Of a stretch of 64,000 nucleotides of DNA, positions 45,420 through 57,380 are shown piece after piece. Every line of letters starts with the position of its first letter. Positions within the stretch are counted from its first letter, which is position 1. This stretch comes from Thinopyrum elongatum (lineage: Eukaryota > Streptophyta > Magnoliopsida > Poales > Poaceae): contig CM022299.1 in assembly GCA_011799875.1 (NCBI GenBank), positions 31,523,996-31,587,995 on the forward strand, in the 5' to 3' direction. The notes beneath the pieces were generated by a model. It searched no databases. It was not told the DNA's origin and worked only from the letters and a program-made list of their open reading frames with translations. The translations under genes were made by a program, and so were the position numbers.

Positions 45420-48400
45420 TCATGCGGTGGGTCTCAAACCCATCTCCATCGATGCATTATCTATCACATTACGTGATAGACCCTTTGTGAAGGGATCTGC
45501 CAAGTTTTTCGACGTTTGGATATAATCCAACGTAATAACTCCGGAGTTCCTCAATTTTCTGACAGATTTTAGTCTTCTCTTCACATGCCTTGAGGACTTC
45601 ATATTGTCCTTAGAACTGTTTATCTTGACGATCACAGTTTGATTATCACAGTTCATCAGGATAGGGGGTATTGGTTTTTCAACCACAGGTAAGTCCATCA
45701 AGAGCTCACGAAGCCACTCTGCTTCAACAGTGGCAGTGTCTAATGCTGTGAGTTCTGCTTCCATAGTTGACCTCGTTAAGATGGTCTGCTTGCAAGACTT
45801 CCAGGAAACAGCGCCACCACCAAGTGTAAAAACATAACCACTTGTGGCCTTAATCTCATCAGCATCAGATATCCAGTTTGAGTCACTATAACCCTCCAGT
45901 ACCCTTGGATACCCGGTGTAGTGAATCCCATAGCTCGCAGTGCCTTTCAAATAGCGCATAACTCTCTCAAGCGCATGCCAATGATCATCTCCCGGTTTGA
46001 CACAAACCGACTCAGTTTGCTCACAGCAAAAGAGATGTCAGGCCTCGTGGCACTCGCCAAATACATAAGCGAACCAATAATCTGAGAATACCTCAGTTGA
46101 TCCTTAGCAATCCGTCGATTCTTTCGAAGCAACACACTAGCATCATATGGAGTTGGGGAAGGCTGGCAGTCGCTATACCCAAAACGACTCAAGACCTTTT
46201 CCACATAGTGAGACTGAAGCAGTGTAATCCCACCATTCTCATCTCTCAACAGCTTGATGTTTAAGATAACATCAGCTACTCCTAGATCCTTCATCTCAAA
46301 GCAACGAGATAAGAAATCCTTAACCTCATTGATTAAATCAAGTTTGGTTCCAAAGATCAGTATGTCATCGACATACAGACAAAGAATAACTCCTTCGCCC
46401 CCACCATGGCGATAGTACACACACTTGTCACCATCGTTTACTACAAAGCCGGCAGCAGTTAATGTTCTTTCGAACTTCTCATGCCACTCCTTAGGAGCTT
46501 GCTTAAGGCCATATAGAGACTTTAATAACTTGCACACCTTTCCTTCCTGACCAGGTACTACAAAACCATCTGGCTGATCCATGTAAATTTCCTCCTTCAA
46601 CTCTCCATTGAGGAAAACCGTCTTAACGTCCATTTGATGAACGAGAAGACCATGTGAGGCAGCCAGTGATAGTAGCACCCGAATAGTGGCCAGTCTAGCC
46701 ACGGGTGAGTAAGTATCAAAGAAGTCTTCACCTTCTTTCTGGGTATAACCCTTAGCCACAAGCCGTGCCTTGTACTTTTCAATCGTACCATCAGGTCTAA
46801 GCTTTTTCTTGAACACCCACTTACATCCTACAGGTTTGCACTCATAAGGACGGTCAGTGATCTCCCAGGTTCCGTTAGCTAAGATGGAATCCATCTCGCT
46901 ACGAACAGCTTCCTTCCAGTAGTCAGCATCAGGAGATGCATAGGCTTCTGAAATAGTCCTGGGTGTGTCATCCACAAGGTACACAATGAAATCATCACCA
47001 AAGGACTTTGCAGTCCTCTGTCTCTTACTCCTCACAGGAGTTCCGTTGTCACCCTCAACAGGATTCTCAACGTGTTCCATCGCAATGGTGGGTTCAGGAA
47101 TTACAGCGAATTCATCACTAGATGGAGTAGGTATCTCCTGATTTGATGAACTCGACATATCCTTCATAGGAAATATGTCCTCAAAGAAAGTTGCATCATT
47201 CGACTCCATAATTGTACCAACATACATGTCGGATACCTCAGATTTTATTATCAAAAATCTATAACCAATGCTATGAAAAGCATAGCCCAGAAGAACACAA
47301 TCCACGGTTTTTGGTCCAAGCTTGCGCTTCTTGGGAATTGGTATATTGACTTTCGCCAAACAACCCCAAGTACGTAGGTAAGAGAGTTTCAACCTTTTCC
47401 TTTCCCATTCCTCAAATGGAGTCATGGTCTTATGCTTTGTGGGAACTCGGTTTAGGACATGACACGCAGTCATTAGCGCCTCCCCCCACCATTCCTTGGA
47501 AAGACCCGATGTGTCTAACATGGTGTTAACCATATCAGTTAGAGTTCGGTTCTTTCTTTCGGCTACCCCATTTGACTGAGGTGAGTAGGGAGGCGTCCTC
47601 TCATGGATTATACCATGTTCCGAACAAAACAAATCAAAATCATTGGAAAAATACTCTCCACCATGATCAGACCTAAGCCGTTTAATTTTCCGATCAAGTT
47701 GGTTCTCTGCCTCAGCTTTATAGTTTTTGAAGAAAGTTAAAGCCTCATCTTTTGATTTCAGAAGATACACATAACAATATCTAGTGGAGTCATCGATCAA
47801 CGTCATGAAGTATCTCTTTTCACCTTTTGTCAACACGCCATTCATCTCACAAAGATCAGAATGTATAAGCTCTAGTGGCGCCAAGTCTCTTGCCTCTGCA
47901 GTCTTATGGGACTTGCGAGGTTGCTTAGCTTGCACACACACTTGGCACTTAGAGCCCTTGACAGTAGGTATTTTCGAAATTAAATTCATATTGGCTAGCC
48001 GCGTCATGCAACCAAAGTTAATATGACAAAGTCGTGAATGCCAAATATCAGACTCATTATTGTGGCAAACATTATTAATAACTTTAGTGCAAATATCTGA
48101 CAAAGATAGGCGGAACAAGCCTCCGCTCTCATAGCCTTTTCCAACAAATTGTCCATACTTAGAAATTACAACTTTATTGGATTCGAAAACCAACTTAAAA
48201 CCATCTCGACATAAACGGGAACCGCTAACTAGATTTTTATTGATGGACGGCACATGATGAACGTTCTTCAGACGCACGGTCTTCCCCGAAGTGAACTTCA
48301 GATCGACTGTACCGACACCTCGAACGATGGCATGTGACCCATTCCCCATCAGCACGGGCGAAGTCCCTGTGACCTGGTAAGAAGAAAACATGGAGGCGTC

Positions 48401-49849
48401 AGCACAAACGTGTACATTGGCACCAGTGTCAATTAACCAATCAGGAGATTGAAATACTGAAAGAATGGTATGAAGAATACCGTACCCAGATTCCTTCATA
48501 TCAGTATCACCGATGACAACATTAGCGGACTTGCCGCTCTTCTCATGTTCGCGCTCCTCAAAGCGGTTAGGACACTTCGGAGCCCAGTGATTAGGATCAC
48601 CGCAGACATGGCAAAGTCCCTTCCCCTTCTTATGAGAATTCTTCTTGAAGTTGGTAGAATGTGACGGCTTGTTCTTTGTATCAAACTTGCCTTTGCCCTG
48701 AGTTTTGTTCTTATTGTTTTTGAACTTGTTGGGCTGGAAGTTCTTCTTCTGTACCATGTGGGCACTAGAAGCTCCCTCAGCAACTCGAGCACGTGTGTCC
48801 TTTGCTCTCGTCTTCTCTTCAACATCAAGAGTACCAATGAGATCCGCAACGGAAAACTCTTGTCTCTTGTGTTTCAGGGAAGTAGCAAAATTGTTCCACG
48901 AGGGTGGAAGCTTGGCAATGATGCCTCCGGCAACAAATTTGTCCGGCAACACACACTTGAAGTACTCGAGTTCCTTTGCGAGCGACTGTATCTCATGAGC
49001 TTGCTGTACAACAGAGCGCTCATCAGTCATCTCGTAGTCATAGAATTGCTCCATGACGTACAACTCGCTGCCGGCGTCCGAGGCACCAAACTTGGCCTCG
49101 AGCGCAGCCCACATGTCCTTGCCGTTGTTAAACGACATATACGAATCCACAATGGAATCATCAAGAACACTCAGAAGAGCGCCTTTAAAGAGAGTATCGA
49201 TCTTCTCAAAAGCTTCCAGCTGTGCTGGATTAAGATCGCCCTCAGGCTTGCCCTTAGTGGCATCATAGCAGCACATGGTCTGAAACCAGTAGACTGCTCT
49301 CGTGCGCCACCTCTTATATTGCACCCCCTTAAAGGCAGGCGGCTTCAAATGCGCAGCAAAACCATTCGGAGTAAATTGCCTATAATCAGGTTTTTGGATT
49401 GTTGAAAATATGAGCAAATTACTACGAGATTTAATCCGAATAAACAGAAGATAAATCATGACAGCAACAACAGAGATTAAACTAATCATGCGAACTAGCA
49501 TAGTAGATGAACATATCACATCTAGGGCACATACTAGAAACATGAATTCTACCACGATCTCGAACAAGAAGGATAGAATCACATACGGTGCAGCGGGAGC
49601 AGCACCGCCGGCGTTGATGTTGTCGCCCATGTCGTCGAGGATGAGATTGCCGAGGTTGGGGAAGAAGTCGTCGCTGCCAGCAGTCGCGCGAGTGCGCTCC
49701 CCAAAAACCTGATCGCCCCTCTCCCGTACAGGATCACGAGAGGCGGGGTTCCGGAGGCCTGCTGTCCCTTCTCGCGATGCACGCCGGAAGGAGGGATGGA
49801 GAAGACTTGCGTGGCGGCGCAATGATCTGGAACGGTGGTGCGAAACCAT
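45420..49849 (-). pseudogene. Copia gag-pol polyprotein, one frameshift, LTR-fused start
   Basis: 1300 codons (49849-45947), then a frameshift, then 179 codons (to 45420). Residues 1 to about 150 are LTR sequence read through in frame. Gag then begins [20 protein letters not shown] without its own start. Next come the zinc knuckle [14 protein letters not shown], protease [11 protein letters not shown], integrase HHCC (WHSRLCHIN to CQVCVQAK) and the DDE core around HSDLCEM, IDDSTRY and [17 protein letters not shown] follows with [20 protein letters not shown] and the YVDD box in [11 protein letters not shown]. RNase H ([12 protein letters not shown]) lies after the frameshift near 45950. Protein for a virus-like particle and integration; defective by frameshift and loss of the gag start. 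Confidence 0.92.
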
Positions 49850-50285
49850 ACGAAGCGGCGGCGGCTAGGGTAGACGTCTGCCTGACTATATAGTGCGGGC
49901 CGGGTAGGTCGTGGGAGTAAATCCCACGTCCGAGTCGCGATCCTAAAAGAATCGGAAACGGTTCAGTAATTAATGCAACGTGCATAGCTCTGTCCTCGGC
50001 TCGGCTCAATCCCGCAACCCGCGTCGCGTCGCGTCGCGTCGCGTCGTGACGAGGCGAGCGAGGAGGAGGAGGAGCGCGCGTGTAGGTCTCCTCTTCTCAT
50101 GCTCTGACAAGTGGTAGAAGAGCTCACCTTATAAAGAGGTGCAAGTCTCACTCAACTTCAACTTCCGGGGTGGGACTAAACTTTATTCCCACTCACACCA
50201 CTCACAAGCTATGCTTGAATGGGCCAAGAGAATTTCAGAATTTTAGTTGGACGTTGGGCCAAAGGCCTGCTAGCAAATTCCAACA
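49400..50285 (-). repeat. 5' LTR of the Copia element
   Basis: 886 bp, minus-strand 5' end at 50285. Contains a TATA box (TATATA, 49887-49892) about 40 bp upstream of the ATG that opens the long fused frame. Tandem GCGTC 5-mers lie at about 50021-50045. Confidence 0.9.
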
Positions 50286-50290
50286 AGGTT

Positions 50291-50500
50291 CCTATAGTCC
50301 AGCTCCCGCCGTTGGATGGATCCAACAACCAACCAGAGTCTCGTCTCGTCTCGTCACATTCACTTTCCGGCCGCCGCGTACTATACGTACCTACGGCGTC
50401 AAGCACGCACTCGATGCTTGAGGACACACTCGAAGCCGGCGCACGAAATGGAGACTGAGCTCCGTGGAAAAGGCTTAATAGAAAAGCGGCATGGCCGGCG
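50291..50500. other. Unassigned sequence before the LINE
   Basis: Flank of the Copia element; no recognised feature. The LINE start cannot be placed exactly. Confidence 0.3.
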
Positions 50501-50539
50501 GTGCGTCACGCAACGCAAGGACTCCAAAATCACCAACAC

Positions 50540-51380
50540 GCATAGACGAGCCACACCGTCCGTCCACTTATCCATCGACGCTGCTTCTGCTTCTGGTGGT
50601 TCTAGGAACAAGATTACTGCTGCTAATCAATCCTTGATGCTTCCCAAGTCCCCTGTGGCTCAACCCATTCCTCTAGAGAGATCTGTATTCTCCAAAATCC
50701 AAGGAGCCCCCTGACCAAAAGTTATCTCCAGGTGGTGAAGAGAACACTTCTGGAGAACTGTGGCAACATTCTGCTTCCACAGTTCGATTCTGCTGACATA
50801 GGTGGTACTACTGTGAGTAAGACTAGCTCTGTTTCTCAGGATGCTTTGATCTCTTGCCCAATATCTAACAACAAGCTCAACAAACTGATGTTGGGAAAGG
50901 GGGTCCTGTTGTTCCATCTAGAATGAGCAATAGGATAAAGAGATATGGGAAGCCATCCTTGATTAAAGCTCAGGAAGTGAAACAGGTTCTAAATCTGGAA
51001 ATCCCCAAAGGTAATAAAGCTAAAGTGTTTCAAAAAAATTGCTTGTCTTGATAATGATATTCTTGTTACTAATGCTGATAAATCTGGTGTGAGCCTGGGT
51101 AATAACCCTACTCAGATCAGTCATAACATTGATGTTATTAGGAAATTAGAGTTGGATAGGCTTGAGAAATTCAAGCAGGATAACCCTGATTTGTTTTTGC
51201 CTCCTGACATTGATGTCACCAGTGAGGATTATCATTCTATTGTTCCTGAGCTGCTTCTATGGATGACATTAGTCTTGACCCAATGACCAAATCATATATA
51301 GATGATGGTGCTGGCTTGGAGTCCTCTTGGTCTGAGGTAGTCAGTCAGAGGGCAAGAAAATGTCAAGCCAAAATATCTAA
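50540..51380 (+). pseudogene. LINE ORF1 C-terminal remnant
   Basis: Short frames without domains precede ORF2: a Ser/Ala-rich stretch near 50580-50710, Lys-rich KRYGKPSLIKAQEV near 50940, and 51089-51286 (DLFLPPDIDVTSEDYHSIVP). The position directly before the endonuclease frame and the loose similarity to the same zone of the first LINE support ORF1. No zinc knuckle is seen. Confidence 0.5.
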
Positions 51381-53203
51381 CAGATTTAAATGATTGGTCT
51401 ATTTTGGAATGCCACGGGGCTAAATGGGTCCCCCAAAATTATTAGAGTGCAAGAGCTTATTAGAGCTCAATGCCCTCACTTTCTTTGCCTTTTTGAAACA
51501 AAAAAAAAATCTGAATTCACCCTTAATCAATTATATGCCATTGACACTACAAATGGCTATGATTGGCACTGGCTGCCTGCTAATAATACAACATGTGGAA
51601 TCCTTGTGGGGTTTAAAGAGGACTTATTTGAACTGCTATCTTGTGATTTACATTTCTTTTGCATCTCCTGCCTGCTAGAAAATGAAAGTGATAATTCTTT
51701 TTGGAGATTGATTGCTGTGTATGGTTCTGCTTATGATAATTTCAAAATTGATTTCATTAATGAGCCGCATAACCATTTAGTTTGTTGGTCTGGTCCGACA
51801 CTTATAGGTGGTGACTTCAACTTGATTAGAAATGCTGAGGATAAGAACACTGGGTTGATTAATCATCATTGGGCAGATCTGTTTAATGACTGGATTAATA
51901 AATTTAGTCTTATTGAAATCAAGAATGCTGGTAGGAAGTTTACTTGGGCTAATAACCAAGACAACCTGATTATGGCTGCTCTTGACATAATTTTTGTTTC
52001 TGCTTATTGGGAGGGCTTATATCGTGCTTCCCAGGTTAAAGCTCTCCCAAAGATTGGGAGTGACCACACACCCCTTATTTTTAATTCTGAAGCCTTTTCT
52101 ATTCCTAAGACAAAACCTTTAGGTTTAAAAAGTGGTGGTTGGAGGTCCCTTGCTTTGATGAGATAGTTCACAAAGCTTGGAATGTTGATTGCCATTTCAC
52201 CAAAGCTATAGACATGTGGTAGTTTAAAATTAGGAATGCTAGGAAGGTTACCAAAGGGTGGAGTGCCAATTATGAAGCCTCCGAAAACAAGAGGAAACAA
52301 ACTTTGGTTGCTGAATTCAATTGTTTAGATATTATTGTTGAATCTCAACCTTTGTCTCCTGTTTCTAAAGCTAGAATGAAAAATATTTCAGGTGAGCTTA
52401 ATGACATATGGAAGAAAGAGGAGATCAAGTCCAGGCAGACGGCAAGGGAGAGAGACAAACTAGAAGGTGACCTTAATTTTGGCTACTTCCAGGCTATGGC
52501 AAATGAGAAGAGGAGGAAGAAGCACATTGCTGTGCTAGAGACTCCTGAAGGCTCAATGGAGGATCAAAAAGGTATTATGCAAACTGATGTTGCCTACTAT
52601 AAAAACTTGTTTGGTTATACTCCTGCCATTGATATTAGTCTTAAAGAAGACTTCTGGGATCAGTCCAGCTTGGCCACTGCAGATCATATTAGGCTTTTGG
52701 AAGCCCCCTTCTCCGAGAAGGAGATCAAGAATGCTGTTTTTGGTTCTTATGCTGAGGGTGCTCCTGGCCGAGATGGCTTTCCTTTTTTGTTTTACCGACA
52801 TTTTTGGGAGATCATTAAGAGTGACCTTTTTGCTTTGTTTAGAGACTGGGAGAATGGGGAGTTGGATCTTCACAAACTTAATTTCTCCCTACTAACTTTA
52901 GTTCCTAAAGATCCTAATGTTGTGACCATGGATAGGTTTAGACCCCTGGCCATGATTAATTGCAGTTTTAAGATTTTTGCTAAGTGTGCTACAATAAATT
53001 TGATCATGTATGCAATGATTTGATCTCCCCAAATCAAACTGCCTTCATTAAAGGTATGGTCATTTTGGAGAGCATTGTATCTGCCCATGAGGTGGTTCAT
53101 GTTGTAGCTAGTAACTATATGCAGGGCTTCTTCTTTAAGCTAGATTATTGAAAAGCTTATGACATGATAAATAGGGAGTTTCTTTTGAACATGCTTAGGA
53201 AGA

Positions 53204-56200
53204 TGTGACGCCCCCGGCTTAATCGTGCACTAATCATACACGCAAATGCACATGATCAAGCCTAAGGACTCACGGGAAGATATCACAACACAACTCTAAA
53301 ACATAAATAAAGTCATACAAGCTTTATATTACAAGCCAGGGGCCTCGAGGGCTCGAATACAAAAGCTCGCATACAAGCGTCAGCGGAAGCATCAGATATC
53401 TAAGTACAGATATTAAAAGAGAAACAGAAAGGCCTTTAGAAAGGCGGGGCAAAAATAAAACACTACGATCGAAAGGCGCAGCCCTCCTGCCTGGGACCCT
53501 TCGATCCTACTCCTGGTCGACGACAAGCTCGAAGTAATATCCACCCACGGGGTAGTAGCAGCGATCGTCGGCGGGGGCAGCTGTATCCGGGGCCCCGTCA
53601 TCTGGTCGCATCAAAATGATATGGGGAAAAAGAAAGCAAAGCAACCGTGAGTACTCATCCGAAGTACTCAGCAAGCAAGGATCTACACTACATATGCAAC
53701 ATTATCAAAGAGAGGCTGTATATGTGGACTGGGCTGCAGAAATGCCAGAATAGAGAGGAAATCCTAGTCATATCGAAGACTAGCATCTTCAGCGGTCTTG
53801 CAGCAATAGAAGAGAGTAGAACAGTACAATATAATGTAGCAGTATCATTAAGTCTCAACCTCACCCAGAGATCCTTTCTCGACGCCCTGCGAGAAAGCAA
53901 TCCCAGAGCCATACAGTCATCAACCTCGTCCTGAGATCCCTTCTCGACTCCCTGCGAGAAGCAATCCCAGAGCCATAGTATCCAATTCTAATTGTATCAA
54001 TCGGGATACAACTCCGAGTGTTCGTTACCGAGGATCCGGCTATGCATAGATTAGTTCTTCCCTGCAGAGGTGCACCAACTTACCCACCACGCTCGATTAA
54101 CTCCGGTCGGACACACTTTACCGGGTCATGCCCGACCTCGGCCAAACGACACACCGCAGCCCTACCTAGAGCTCAGCAGAGAGGTCCCCGTCGGTCTACA
54201 TCCTAAGCGCTCAGAGGTCTTGGGCCATCGCCCTGTGCACTCCGAGTCGTTGCGTGCAGGGGGAAGCCAGGCACCAGGGGGGCGCCGGTCCGTCCCGGCC
54301 GCAATGCTGAACTGGACGTCTGACAGAGCTTTCGGCTGATGCATACGATGCAGAGTGCCCATAACTTTTTCCGCGTGATGGTTAGTGCTATCGGGCCAGA
54401 GGCCCACTCAGATCACATATCCAAACCGTTAGTGGACTAGGGCTTGCGGTAACGAGCAGAGACTCACGAAAGATGTGACCCCGTCGCCCTGTCTCGAGGA
54501 CTTGCTGCAAGGGCTAAGAATACCCGGCCGCGCCTCGTATTCATCACTCGGGCACTATCCAGGTCAACCCGTCTCCACAACACTCGCCACTTAGGCTCAC
54601 GCGGGTACTCCTCAGGGACGACCCGCCTTTCCAAGTAACAGTGTAAAGTCCAAGTATCCGTGTGTCCATAACATCAGGGGAATCCGAGGTATCACCCTCG
54701 TTGGGTTCCTACTCGATGTATCCGTCAAGGTGAACTCGGAGGAATCACCCTCGATGGGTTCACACTTGATGTGTTGCACGACAGCGTCGTTACCGGAAGT
54801 GGTAAAGGAGGAATCACCCTCGATGACCACGACCGAATAGCTACTCTACAGAGTTAACATCAGAAGTGCTACACGAGGTATCACCCTCGGCACTCGATAG
54901 TAACGCTGCAGTGTTGTTACAACTAAGGGGGGTGATGTGCGGTGCCGGGGCCTGGTCTTCAATCCCGTTGATCGGGTCTTCTGATAATCCAGCGGGGCAG
55001 TCGGGACTAGTAGGGTCACTGATAGGTCTCTACCCAGCCTATACTAGACAGTTTAGGATATGCAGGTAATTATCAACAGCAGGTTACAATAAACAGGCTA
55101 TGCATTAGAATAGGTAAAGCAGTAGCAGCATCAATTCTAATGCAAGCATGAGAAATTAGAATGGGCGATATCGGGATGATCAAAAAGGGGGGGGGGGGCT
55201 TGCCTGGTTGCTCTGGCAAAGGCAAGGTCGTCAACGGTGGCGTCGGGCTCCGGAGCTGCGTCGGTACCGGGAAGTGCGTCGGGGTCTAACGAGATACAAG
55301 AGGGGGAGGAAACAGTATAAATACACAGTAAACAGGAGCAACACAGAGCAGGCTATGCTAACGTGCAGTGCAGGGTTGCTTGAAGACATGCCTAAGTCAT
55401 TTAGTTATTTTAGGAATTTGTTTGGATTTATTTTATTAAAGTCATGCACTATTCATTTATCTGAATCAGGCAAAAAGTTGCATGTTCAGATAGTTAGAGG
55501 CATCTAACAGGTATGCGGGTAGCGTATTCGTATCCGTCTCATTTTTCTGATCGTTTTTCATATATAAATTATTTTCATCAGAGTTACGGATTAAAAGATA
55601 TGATTTTCCAAAGTTTAAACAATATTCTGAAATTACAGATTTATTAATAATTCGAATTATCCAAAACAGTAGCAGGGTGACGTCAGCATGACGCATTGAT
55701 GATGTCAGCAGTCAACAGGGGCCGACCAGGTCAAACCTGACATGTGGGCCCCACATGTCATAGACAGGACTAATTAACAGAGTTAAATTAACTAATCTAA
55801 TCCTAATCAACTAGCGGGACCCACCTGTCAGTGACTAATAGTTAATTAACTTTTAATTAACATTTTATTTTTATTTTAAATCATTTAAATTGCTGGGCAC
55901 CACATGTCAGCGGGCGGGGCCGCGCTGACCGGGTCAACTGGGCCCTGTGGGACCCAGTTGCAGCGACGCAGGGAGCGGGACCCGCGGTGCCACGTCGACG
56001 CCAGCTGGGCGACGGCCACCGGAGTACGCTGGCGAGCTCGCGCGGCGGCGAGCAACTCCGGCGAGCTCGCAAAATCGCGGTGGGGCATGGCTTCGGGCGT
56101 TTTCGGGCTCCACCGAACGAGGGGAAGGCGCCGCGTCGCGTGGGACGACTGGTTGGACGCGGGAATGGCCGGAGAGTCGCCAGCGACGACGCCGGGCGGT

Positions 56201-57380
56201 GGAGCTCTCGGGCGGGCAACGGAAATGGCAAAGCGATGTGCGCGCGGGCGACCTAATCATCGGGGGATGGTCTATACGCGCGCGCGAACGCAACGAGCTC
56301 GAACCCGAGACCATTTGGTCATCGGAGCCTTGCCGGCAACGAGGTCATGCAGCGGCGGTGTTCGGGTGGTGTGGAACGGCAGCTATGAGCACCTAACGAC
56401 GACGCAAAGAGGGAGGAAGGAGGAGCTGCTCACCGGGTAGGCACACGGTGGCCCGGTGATGGCTTAGTAGCAGCAGTGGCGCCGGAATTGGAGAGGTTCG
56501 CCGGCAACAGAGGCGAAAAGTGGTGGAGGAAAGCGGCCTCTACCGAGCCCCTCAGCTCCTGCTCGAGGTCGAGGTCGAAGGAGCCATGGACGGCGCAGCT
56601 CGCGGACGCGCTGGCCGATCTCGGGGTCGACGATGGCCGCAGCTACGGTGCAGCCATGGCGACGGCGGGAGCGGCGGCGGATCTGGAGGAGGAAGAGAAG
56701 AGAGAGAGCGAGGGAGAGACTGAGGGGGCTAGGGTTCGTGGGGACGGGCGAGGGAGGCTCTTATCCCCCACTGGCGGGCGCGGGACGGCGCGACGTCGAG
56801 CGAGGAGAAGGGGGGGCCGGGGCGCGGTGTGCGGGCGCAGCGACAGCGGCGCGCGCGGGTGAACAGGGGAAGGGGACGGGAGGTGTTGGGCTGGGCCGGC
56901 ACTGTGTTGGGCAGGCCGGTAAGTGCATAGTAGACTAGGCCTTTTTCTTTTTTCTTTTTCTTTACTGTTTTGCCTTTTGTTTTTATTTCAAACCACTTTT
57001 GTAAACTATGAGACTAGCCCAAACAAATATGGTGCATTATAAGCCACTGCAATATAATGGTTTTGAGTCCAAAGGTTTTCATTTGGGATTTTATTTAATT
57101 AAAAAGGATTAAATACTGCTGTTTTGTTGCTGTTAGAGTCAGTTAATTAATTTAGTGAATGTTGGATATGATTTTAGAATTGTCTCTGGAATATTTGCCA
57201 TTTAATGAACATTTTAGATTCTGATTTGAACAACTTTTATTTTCACTTTAAGTTTGAATTTCCGTTTGAATTTGAATTTGAAAAGAGATTTGATACTAAT
57301 GATGATTAAGCACTGTTGATCCTGATGACATGGCATAATCAAGAAGGTGATTACTGTAGCTAACCACTGGGGGTGTTACA
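53204..57380. mobile_element. Solo-LTR-like element, copy B (4177 bp), TSD GAAGA
   Basis: Starts TGTGACGCCCCC and ends GGGGGTGTTACA (imperfect inverted ends, TG..CA), flanked by GAAGA (53199-53203 and 57381-57385). Size, ends and 5-bp duplication fit a single long LTR left after LTR-LTR recombination, of the Sukkula/LARD type by my estimate. There is no gag or pol. The 3' half has GC-rich frames (about 55880-56860) of no recognised family. Collinear with copy A. Confidence 0.8.
54686..54889. repeat. Four spaced copies of gaatcaccctcg (copy B)
   Basis: Copies start at about 54686, 54739, 54808 and 54875, spaced 53, 69 and 67 bp against 55, 65 and 67 in copy A. Confidence 0.8.

Larger units (their letters stand above)
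43923..50285 (-). mobile_element. Copia (Ty1) LTR retrotransposon, nearly complete
   Basis: Two LTRs (43923-44850 and 49400-50285) with TGTTGGAA..TTCCAACA-type ends are flanked by the 5-bp duplication AGGTT (43918-43922 and 50286-50290). The order gag, protease, integrase, RT, RNase H marks Copia. A purine-rich tract (minus-strand ctttgtgggggat) borders the 3' LTR. No tRNA primer-binding site follows the 5' LTR. Confidence 0.93.

Noticed and set aside
48496..49405. Plus-strand and alternative minus-strand frames within Copia gag
   Set aside because: Shadows of the gag-pol frame; no independent motif.
55881..56862. Several overlapping GC-rich frames in LTR-like copy B (and 38847-39780 in copy A)
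   Set aside because: Frames are open in many phases at once and are not conserved between the two copies, so they are composition effects.
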